Source of the DNA: Bacteroidetes bacterium SCGC AAA795-G10
GTDB taxonomy: Bacteria; Bacteroidota; Bacteroidia; Flavobacteriales; Flavobacteriaceae
DNA length: 64,000 bases
Reading direction: 5' to 3'
Assembly (NCBI GenBank): GCA_003130815.1
Contig: QFDA01000002.1
Coordinates: forward strand, 87,662 to 151,661
The notes under the pieces were generated by a model. It ran no database searches. It worked only from the letters and a program-made list of their open reading frames with translations, and was not told the origin of the DNA. Within the stretch, counting starts at the first letter, position 1; every line of letters begins with the position of its first letter. Below are positions 58,133 through 64,000 of the stretch, one piece after another. Made by a program: the position numbers and the translations under genes.

Positions 58133-58861
58133 ATGGAAGGAAAAAAAATTAGAAGAGGCATCTTACATTTAATCCCAACTCCGATTGGAAACACACCCCT
58201 CTTTCAAGTCATTCCAATTTCACTAAAAAAAGAAATTTCAAGCTTAACCAATTTTATAGTTGAAAGTGAACGAAGTGCACGTCGCTTTATTAAGAAAATG
58301 ATTCCAAACAAAAACCAAGATGAGTTAAATATTTTTTTACTAAACAAATTTACATCTAAAACTGAACTAGAGAATTATTTAGATCCATGTTTTAGTGGAA
58401 TCTCAATGGGTCTTCTTTCTGATGCTGGATGCCCCGGCATTGCTGATCCTGGGGCCTTAATTATATCAAAAGCACACGAATCTGGAATAATAGTTAAACC
58501 TCATGTTGGCCCTTCCTCAATAATTCTAGCATTGATGAGCTCTGGAATGAATGGACAAAACTTTTCTTTTAATGGATATCTTCCAATAGAAAAAAAACAA
58601 AAATTAAAAGATTTAAAAAAACTCGAAAAAATTGCAATTAGCAAAAATCAAACCCAAATATTCATAGAAACGCCTTACAGGAGCGATACCTTTTTTTTGG
58701 ATGCACTCAAAGTATTAAATAATAATACTAGATTCTGTGTTGCATGTGATCTTAGCCTTGACTCTGAATTTATAAAAACACAAACTGTTCTAGAATGGAA
58801 AAAAAATAAACTTAATCTAAATAAACGCCCTTGTATTTTTATTCTTGAAAGAGGGAGTTAA
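58133..58861 (+). CDS. Tetrapyrrole-methylase-fold methyltransferase (RsmI-like)
   Basis: 242-residue SAM-dependent methyltransferase with the RsmI opening (LHLIPTPIGNTPL) and the GLLSDAGCPGIADPG and VGPSSIILALMSSG motifs. Flavobacteria usually carry this as a second copy beside true RsmI; assignment of the target (16S rRNA C1402 or other) is open. The stop shares a TTAA with the stop of convergent mltG. Confidence 0.85.
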   Translation: MEGKKIRRGILHLIPTPIGNTPLFQVIPISLKKEISSLTNFIVESERSARRFIKKMIPNKNQDELNIFLLNKFTSKTELENYLDPCFSGISMGLLSDAGCPGIADPGALIISKAHESGIIVKPHVGPSSIILALMSSGMNGQNFSFNGYLPIEKKQKLKDLKKLEKIAISKNQTQIFIETPYRSDTFFLDALKVLNNNTRFCVACDLSLDSEFIKTQTVLEWKKNKLNLNKRPCIFILERGS

Positions 58862-59901
58862 CGAAATAATTTTTTGCTATTTAACCATCGCGTGTAACGC
58901 CTTTTATTTTTATTATGATCTGAAAGATTTTTTGAAAAAAGATGATAACCTAGATTAGTTGGAGATGCTACAAAATAAAGATAATCATGACTTTCTGGAT
59001 TTAGTACTGCTTCTATAGTCGAAAGGTTTGGCATACATATAGGTCCTGGGGTTAAACCACTGTAACGATATGTATTGTAAGGTGAATTTAATTTAAGATC
59101 TTTATATAAAACCCTTCTAATAACTTTGTTAAAATTATCTTCTTTCTTTTTTATAGCATATATAACAGTTGGATCAGCTTGAAGTTTCATATTTTTATTT
59201 AAACGATTAATATAAACTCCTGCAATTTTATTTTGCTCTTCTGAACGTAAAGATTCTTTTTGGACTATTGAGGCTAAAATATAAACTTGAATAGGATTTA
59301 ATTTTAAAGCATTTGCTTTTTGAATTCTTTCCTCGTTCCAAAATAAATTGTAATATTCTAGCATCCTTTGCCTAAAATCCTCAACAGTTACATCCCAAAA
59401 TAAATTGTATGTATTTGGGAGATACATAGCAAGAGCGGTAGTAGAAGAAAATCCATTCAATTTTAAAAACTGTTCATCTTTAAAGGCATTTAATAATTCA
59501 ATACTGTCTGCCTCAATTTGCTCAGATATACGACCTGCTAAATTTTCTAGACGTTCTTGATTATTAAAAGTAACTCTGGTTGTTAGACGTTCTGAACGGA
59601 GAACATTTACAATAGAATTATTGCCCATACTCTTTTTAATTTTATACTTACCGGGTCGGATTTTTGAAAAATATCCTTTTTTTTCAGCCGCTATTGTGAA
59701 ATCTTTTAAAGATTTTAACAATGGACTAACTTTAGTTAAGAGTGAATCTACGTTATCGTCTCTGTCAATAAAAACGAATGAATATTTATTATTGAATTTT
59801 GTATTTGACCAAAAAAAAACTTGATAAAAACGAATCAAGAAATAAAAACCAACAATTGAAAGTAATAGGCTTAATAAAACTAAGACTCTCCGTTTATTCA
59901 T
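58858..59901 (-). CDS. mltG: Endolytic murein transglycosylase MltG
   Basis: Cleaves nascent glycan strands at the inner membrane. One transmembrane helix at about 7-25, a LysM-like region, and the YceG catalytic stretch with ASIVQKES (Glu) and NRLNKNMKLQADPTVIYA. The C-terminal YSGLTPGPICMPNLSTIEA is typical. 347 residues. It is the third gene of the dapF-GNAT-mltG operon, starting at the base after the GNAT stop. Confidence 0.94.
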   Translation of the reverse strand: MNKRRVLVLLSLLLSIVGFYFLIRFYQVFFWSNTKFNNKYSFVFIDRDDNVDSLLTKVSPLLKSLKDFTIAAEKKGYFSKIRPGKYKIKKSMGNNSIVNVLRSERLTTRVTFNNQERLENLAGRISEQIEADSIELLNAFKDEQFLKLNGFSSTTALAMYLPNTYNLFWDVTVEDFRQRMLEYYNLFWNEERIQKANALKLNPIQVYILASIVQKESLRSEEQNKIAGVYINRLNKNMKLQADPTVIYAIKKKEDNFNKVIRRVLYKDLKLNSPYNTYRYSGLTPGPICMPNLSTIEAVLNPESHDYLYFVASPTNLGYHLFSKNLSDHNKNKRRYTRWLNSKKLFR

Positions 59902-60414
59902 CTAAGACAACAATTTTTGATAAAGATATTCGTCATGAAAACTATTATGGTAAAAGTTCCATGATTTTTTCAAACCAACTTTTATAAAACCAGAAGATTT
60001 AAATAAACTGATACTAGCTTTATTTTCAAAAGCAATATTTGCAAAAAGACAATTTATATTTAAATTTTTTTTAGAGTGGCTGATTAACAAATCAAGTGCT
60101 TTCTTACCTAACCCTTTACCCCTAAATTTTTCAATAATTAGAATCCCAACACCTGCTCTTCTGTGTAAGGGCTCAAAATTAAATAGATCTATAAAACCCA
60201 AAGTTGGGATCTTTTGGTTAGAAATTACATATCTTTTTTGTTTTACTTCAAAGATATCACGCTTTTGTTCTGCTATGAAACTAATAAGTAGTTTTTTTGA
60301 AAATGGTTCGGTTGTATTTGAGTATTTCCAATGACTCTCATCATTTTCTAATTGCATCAAAATCTTAATATCAGATGGTTCTAATGCCCTCAAAAAAATA
60401 TCTTCAATTTTCAT
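59902..60414 (-). CDS. GNAT-family N-acetyltransferase
   Basis: 170 residues with the GNAT acetyl-CoA loop IIEKFRGKGLGKKAL near 95-109 and a C-terminal block ASISLFKSSGFIKVG. It resembles RimJ/RimL or SpeG-like acyltransferases; the substrate is unknown. It overlaps dapF by 4 nt, so it could act in the same cell-wall or amino-acid context. Confidence 0.88.
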   Translation of the reverse strand: MKIEDIFLRALEPSDIKILMQLENDESHWKYSNTTEPFSKKLLISFIAEQKRDIFEVKQKRYVISNQKIPTLGFIDLFNFEPLHRRAGVGILIIEKFRGKGLGKKALDLLISHSKKNLNINCLFANIAFENKASISLFKSSGFIKVGLKKSWNFYHNSFHDEYLYQKLLS

Positions 60415-61196
60415 AATTTGTATGTGCCAGAAAAAACGAATCTAGCGGGGCCTTCTAAAAAAATATTTTTGTATACAGAGTTTTGAAAATCAAAATTAAC
60501 AATTAAACTTCCACCAAGAGTATCTATTTCTAAATTAGTGTTTCCTGATGTCTCACCAATATTGTGCATAACAATTGCTGCTGCTACTGCTCCTGTACCA
60601 CATGCAAGAGTTTCGTCTTCAACTCCACGCTCATAAGTTCTAATTAAAAAATTAGAATCATTTCTTTTCTGTAGAAAATTTACATTTATTCCTTCAGGAA
60701 TAAAATCTTTTGAATAACGAATCTCTGAGCCTCTTTTCTTTACATTTAAATCTGAAATATTATCCATAATCTTAACATAATGAGGTGATCCTGTATTAAT
60801 CACAAATGATTCTTTATGCTTCAAAATTTTTTTTATCTCATTAATTTGAATTTTCACCTTTTCAGAACTTGTTAACCAAGCCTCGTGTATACCGTCGATT
60901 GCTCTAAATTTAGTTTTTTCTCCAATTATCTCATATTTGTAAGCATATAAAACGGCACATCTTGCCCCATTTCCACAGAGAGAACTAAGCTTACCATCAG
61001 AATTGTAATATTCCATTTCAAAGTCTACATTATTTGCAGGTTTAAGAAGGATAATACCGTCTGCACCAATCCCATTGTGACGATCACACATCTCTCTAAA
61101 TTGATGTTCACTTAATTTTGAACACAAACCATCGAAATTATTCAAAATTATAAAGTCGTTTCCAGCTCCCTGGTATTTATCAAATTTTAAAATCAT
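60411..61196 (-). CDS. dapF: Diaminopimelate epimerase
   Basis: Interconverts LL- and meso-DAP for peptidoglycan and lysine. Catalytic Cys74 in SLCGNGARC and Cys199 in LACGTGAVA. 261 residues from ATG 61196 (MILKFDKYQGAGNDF). The longer frame to 61205 starts with a TTG inside the promoter -7 box and is rejected. Confidence 0.96.
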   Translation of the reverse strand: MILKFDKYQGAGNDFIILNNFDGLCSKLSEHQFREMCDRHNGIGADGIILLKPANNVDFEMEYYNSDGKLSSLCGNGARCAVLYAYKYEIIGEKTKFRAIDGIHEAWLTSSEKVKIQINEIKKILKHKESFVINTGSPHYVKIMDNISDLNVKKRGSEIRYSKDFIPEGINVNFLQKRNDSNFLIRTYERGVEDETLACGTGAVAAAIVMHNIGETSGNTNLEIDTLGGSLIVNFDFQNSVYKNIFLEGPARFVFSGTYKL

Positions 61197-61202
61197 ATAA
61201 AG

Positions 61203-61210
61203 CAAATGTA
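61203..61210 (-). promoter_or_regulatory. -7 box of dapF, 6 nt before the start codon
   Basis: On the minus strand TACATTTG, then CTTTAT, then ATG. Exact TAnnTTTG. It implies a 5' leader of about 0-2 nt. Confidence 0.6.
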
Positions 61211-61268
61211 GTCATTTTAAAAGGTGTTAAAGAGTAGTTAAAGCAAAATCATTAATACATTATTTCAT

Positions 61269-61276
61269 TAAATTTG
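61269..61276 (+). promoter_or_regulatory. -7 box of degP
   Basis: TAAATTTG, exact TAnnTTTG, 16 nt before ATG 61293. No clear -33 TTG. Divergent from the dapF promoter 60 bp away. Confidence 0.5.
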
Positions 61277-61292
61277 TTCAAAAATTTGAAAA

Positions 61293-62681
61293 ATGAAATT
61301 ATTCTTAAAAATATTTACAGTCGCAATCTTTAGTGCTATTTCTTCAACTTTTATATATGATAATTATTTTCTAAAATCGAAAATAGAGCTAAATTACCAA
61401 AAGAATCATAGTTTAATTCCAGCTAATTATAAAATAAACACCTCTACCATACCAGCTGAAAGTACCGATTTTACTGTAGCCGCGTCGAAAACTATAAATG
61501 CTGTAGTACATGTTAAAAATACCAGCTCATCTAGTTCAAGCTTACCATCATTTTACAGATATTTTTACGACGAAGAGGAATTACCTGAAAGAATTGGTAC
61601 AGGTTCGGGAGTTATTGTATCTCCTAATGGTTATATAATTACAAATAACCATGTTATAGAAAATAGCAACGAAATTGAAATAACAACAAATGATAACAAG
61701 TCTTATAAGGCAACTATAATCGGAACTGATCCGGATACTGATATAGCTGTTCTCAAGATTGATACTGATAAAAAACTACCTTACATATTTTTTGGAAATT
61801 CTGATGCAACTAGAATTGGAGAATGGGTATTAGCTGTTGGTAATCCTTTTAATTTAAATTCTACTGTAACTGCGGGTATCATAAGTGCTAAATCAAGAGA
61901 TCTCAATAAAAGAGATGGAGTTAATGAATCATACATCCAAACAGATGCTGCAGTAAATAGAGGAAACAGTGGAGGAGCATTAGTAAATACTCAGGGTGAA
62001 TTAATTGGTATTAATACCGCTATTACTTCTGTTTCTGGTGGATTTGTTGGTTATTCTTTTGCTGTCCCAAGTAATGTAGCAAGAAAAGTTTTTGAAGATC
62101 TAATTGAATACGGAGATGTTCAAAAAGGTCTTTTAGGAGTTGTGGGTCAGGCATTGGACGCACAATTAGCTGCACGCTTCAAAGTTGACGAAACAGAGGG
62201 TTTTTATATTACGGATTTAGAAAAAGGATTAGGTGCAGATTTAGCTGGACTGAAATCTGGAGATATAATTAAAAGTGTTGATGGTATTACTATAAATAAG
62301 TTTGCAGATTTATCAGGTTATCTCGCTAGTAAAAGACCTGGAGAAAAGGTTATAGTGTTATATAAACGTGACGGAAAAGAGAAAAAAGTAAATGTTCGAT
62401 TAGAGAAAATTAACCGAGCTATTTTCTTTTATATGGAGGTGAGAGAACTAAGTACAGAACAGAGAAAAAAGTTTAATACAGATTATGGTCTCTACATTTC
62501 AAATATGAATAACCGTAGGCTTTACCAAAATGGTATTGATAGTGGATATATAATATTAGAGGTTAATGGGAAAAAAGTGAATGTCTTGTCAGATGTTAAA
62601 GGTTACAAAGTAAGTGATTTAGAAAGCATATTATTTTTGAACCCAAATGGGGAAAAAGAAAAAATAATATTACAATTCTAG
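61293..62681 (+). CDS. degP: Do/HtrA-family periplasmic serine protease
   Basis: Envelope quality-control protease and chaperone. N-terminal hydrophobic signal or anchor (about 1-22), trypsin-like domain with His120 (NNHV), Asp150 (DTDIAVL) and Ser226 (GNSGGAL), then PDZ1 (about 275-365) and a second, more divergent PDZ-like region. 462 residues. Catalytic triad intact. Confidence 0.95.
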   Translation: MKLFLKIFTVAIFSAISSTFIYDNYFLKSKIELNYQKNHSLIPANYKINTSTIPAESTDFTVAASKTINAVVHVKNTSSSSSSLPSFYRYFYDEEELPERIGTGSGVIVSPNGYIITNNHVIENSNEIEITTNDNKSYKATIIGTDPDTDIAVLKIDTDKKLPYIFFGNSDATRIGEWVLAVGNPFNLNSTVTAGIISAKSRDLNKRDGVNESYIQTDAAVNRGNSGGALVNTQGELIGINTAITSVSGGFVGYSFAVPSNVARKVFEDLIEYGDVQKGLLGVVGQALDAQLAARFKVDETEGFYITDLEKGLGADLAGLKSGDIIKSVDGITINKFADLSGYLASKRPGEKVIVLYKRDGKEKKVNVRLEKINRAIFFYMEVRELSTEQRKKFNTDYGLYISNMNNRRLYQNGIDSGYIILEVNGKKVNVLSDVKGYKVSDLESILFLNPNGEKEKIILQF

Positions 62682-62726
62682 GAATTTAATTGAAAGACAA
62701 TTATTCAAAGTTCTTAAATCCCTTTT

Positions 62727-62734
62727 TATCTTTG
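62727..62734 (+). promoter_or_regulatory. -7-like box before trmD
   Basis: TATCTTTG matches TAnnTTTG, 18 nt before ATG 62753. No -33 element within 17-23 nt. Confidence 0.4.
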
Positions 62735-62752
62735 AATATAAAATAAACAGTA

Positions 62753-63427
62753 ATGCGCATAGATATCATTACACTATTCCCCGATCTTATTAAAAGTCCT
62801 TTTGAATCTTCTATCCTTAAAAGGGCAACAAATTCCGGGAAAGCTGATATTCATTTTCATAACTTAAGAAATTATGCAACAAATAAACACAAACAAGTAG
62901 ACGACTACCCGTTTGGAGGTGGAGCAGGGATGGTAATGATGATCCAGCCAATAGACCGTTGCATAAAGATGCTAAAGAAAAGTAGAAGTTATGACTCGAT
63001 AATCTATCTAACTCCTGATGGGGAGAAACTTAACCAAAAAAAAATCAATCATTTCTCAACATTAGAAAATATAATAATGTTATGTGGACATTATAAAGGT
63101 GTAGACCAACGTGTACGTGATCACCTTATTACAGATGAAGTATCAATAGGGGATTTTGTTCTTTCTGGAGGTGAATTAGCTGCAACAATTTTGTGTGATT
63201 GTATTGTCCGATTAATACCCGGTGTACTTGGTGATGAGTCATCTGCCCTTACAGATAGTTTTCAAGATGACCTTTTAGCTCCACCTATATATACCCGCCC
63301 TGCAAATTATAAGGGATGGGAGGTGCCAGATGTATTGTTGTCAGGTAATGCATCATTGATAAATAATTGGCGAGAGGAAAAATCTTTAAAGAATACTCAA
63401 AAACGTAGGCCTGATCTTTTAAAATAA
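62753..63427 (+). CDS. trmD: tRNA (guanine(37)-N1)-methyltransferase
   Basis: SPOUT-class methyltransferase making m1G37, which prevents frameshifting. The family motifs are present: [11 protein letters not shown] opening, [25 protein letters not shown] and the knot [12 protein letters not shown]. 224 residues. It lies upstream of rplS, the conserved trmD-rplS order, but rplS has its own promoter. Confidence 0.97.
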   Translation: MRIDIITLFPDLIKSPFESSILKRATNSGKADIHFHNLRNYATNKHKQVDDYPFGGGAGMVMMIQPIDRCIKMLKKSRSYDSIIYLTPDGEKLNQKKINHFSTLENIIMLCGHYKGVDQRVRDHLITDEVSIGDFVLSGGELAATILCDCIVRLIPGVLGDESSALTDSFQDDLLAPPIYTRPANYKGWEVPDVLLSGNASLINNWREEKSLKNTQKRRPDLLK

Positions 63428-63468
63428 CCATTATTACCTTAATGATTGTTAAATAATGTTTAAGCATA

Positions 63469-63498
63469 TTGTCCACATCAAAATAAAGTTTAATTTTG
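63469..63498 (+). promoter_or_regulatory. Promoter of rplS
   Basis: TTG (63469-63471), a 19-nt spacer and TAATTTTG (63491-63498). An exact consensus with ideal spacing, giving a start near 63503 and a leader of about 65 nt. Confidence 0.75.
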
Positions 63499-63502
63499 CA
63501 CA

Positions 63503-63567
63503 TTGTTAATAGTAGTACATATAAATACTGTTGCAGAACTAAATCGCGATTTAAAATTAACTTTTCC
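63503..63567 (+). promoter_or_regulatory. rplS leader with a perfect 12-bp palindrome
   Basis: The leader contains AAATCGCGATTT (63541-63552), a perfect palindrome and rare G+C in this region. It could form a short hairpin or be a protein-binding site ahead of L19. Leader-mediated control of ribosomal proteins is common, but this one is not shown. Confidence 0.35.
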
Positions 63568-63912
63568 ATGGAACCACTCTTAGATTTTGTCCAAAACGAA
63601 TTCATAACAAAAAAAAACCTTCCAGAATTTAAAACAGGAGATACAATAACAGTCTACTACCAAATTAGGGAGGGAGAAAAGGTTCGTACACAATTTTTCA
63701 AAGGAACTGTTATTCAAATAAAAGGACAGGGTCTATCAAAAACCTTTACTATTAGGAAGATGTCAGGAACAATAGGAGTAGAACGTATATTTCCCATAAA
63801 TTTACCGACAATAGAAAAGATTGAGGTTAATAAAGAAGGTAAAGTACGTAAATCAAGAATTTACTATTTCAAAAACCTAAGGGGTAAAAAGGCAAGAATA
63901 AAAGAATTATAA
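63568..63912 (+). CDS. rplS: 50S ribosomal protein L19
   Basis: 114 residues from ATG 63568 (MEPLLDFVQNEFITKK). The family blocks FKTGDTITVYYQIREGEK and GVERIFPINLPTIEKIEV are present. The frame is open upstream to 63496, but the start agrees with the family and with the promoter position. The 88 nt after it, to the window end, hold no gene that I can recognise. Confidence 0.97.
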   Translation: MEPLLDFVQNEFITKKNLPEFKTGDTITVYYQIREGEKVRTQFFKGTVIQIKGQGLSKTFTIRKMSGTIGVERIFPINLPTIEKIEVNKEGKVRKSRIYYFKNLRGKKARIKEL

Positions 63913-64000
63913 TAAAATTAAGGTATAACCGTTTTATTTTTAAGAAGATTTAAACAATCTGGTTCAGAGTGTTAACCCTTGCATCACCAAAACTTAAACT

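Noticed and set aside
63955..64000. Possible tRNA at the window end (ends in a CACCA-like string after a GGTTC)
   Set aside because: No acceptor or T-arm pairing fits on either strand. Left as unassigned sequence.

Overview
The window is a gene-dense, very AT-rich (about 30% G+C by eye) stretch of chromosome from a member of the Bacteroidota, most probably a flavobacterium with a compact genome of the marine type. The evidence is the protein families (DUF4835, DUF3822, DUF6913, DUF2490 and YbbR families, Bacteroidota-type RpoZ and BamD, a DnaX without the zinc module), the conserved order bamD-rpoZ-coaBC-DUF4835-recN, and promoters of the Bacteroidota form (TTG, about 19 nt, TAnnTTTG). The taxon below phylum is inference. 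I see no insertion sequence, prophage, CRISPR array, defence island or tRNA. This is core chromosome, and the unusual signals lie in details of expression and gene decay.

Layout. 1-7.5 kb: an NlpC/P60 peptidase, a TPR protein with gyrA, and clpC. 7.5-15 kb: the threonine operon thrABC, running on into gcvT, an RmlD-like oxidoreductase and yebC. 15-19 kb: plsC and a RecD-like helicase on the minus strand, then an unknown membrane-anchored protein, DUF3822 and rsmD. 19.0-19.3 kb: the RNase P RNA gene, divergent from dnaX. 21.1-28.2 kb: a decayed miaE-type gene, then a long minus-strand operon pyrR-pyrB-(STAS-like)-rnz-pdxH-sixA-ppk-ppx. 28.2-35.4 kb: rpsA with its leader and terminator, cmk, lon and an MFS transporter. 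35.5-40.6 kb: two msrB genes, lpdA, two exported proteins, aroQ and xerD. 40.6-54.7 kb: a two-component system, coaE, YbbR, fabI, recN, DUF4835, frameshifted coaBC, rpoZ, bamD, dapA, DUF6913, ligA and prmC, all on the minus strand. 54.9-64 kb: ribD, a thioesterase, dnaA, an RsmI-like methyltransferase, the dapF-GNAT-mltG operon, degP, trmD and rplS.

Functionally the window covers amino-acid synthesis (Thr, Lys/DAP, shikimate), pyrimidine control, CoA, PLP and riboflavin cofactors, polyphosphate turnover, replication and repair (gyrA, dnaX, dnaA, ligA, recN, xerD), envelope assembly (bamD, degP, mltG, plsC, fabI) and proteolysis (clpC, lon).

Main points to check: (1) an A10 tract in dnaX exactly after the clamp-loader core, where one extra A or a -1 shift gives an immediate stop and hence a gamma-like protein; (2) ribosomal protein S1 carrying a seven-fold Lys/Thr/Ala-rich 19-20 residue repeat at its N-terminus, behind a structured, pseudoknot-capable leader; (3) several promoters (dnaX, bamD, dapF, DUF6913) with a -7 box only 4-6 nt before the start codon, with rnpB as an internal ruler, implying leaderless mRNAs; (4) a fresh miaE-family remnant; (5) coaBC broken only by one extra A in an A-run.
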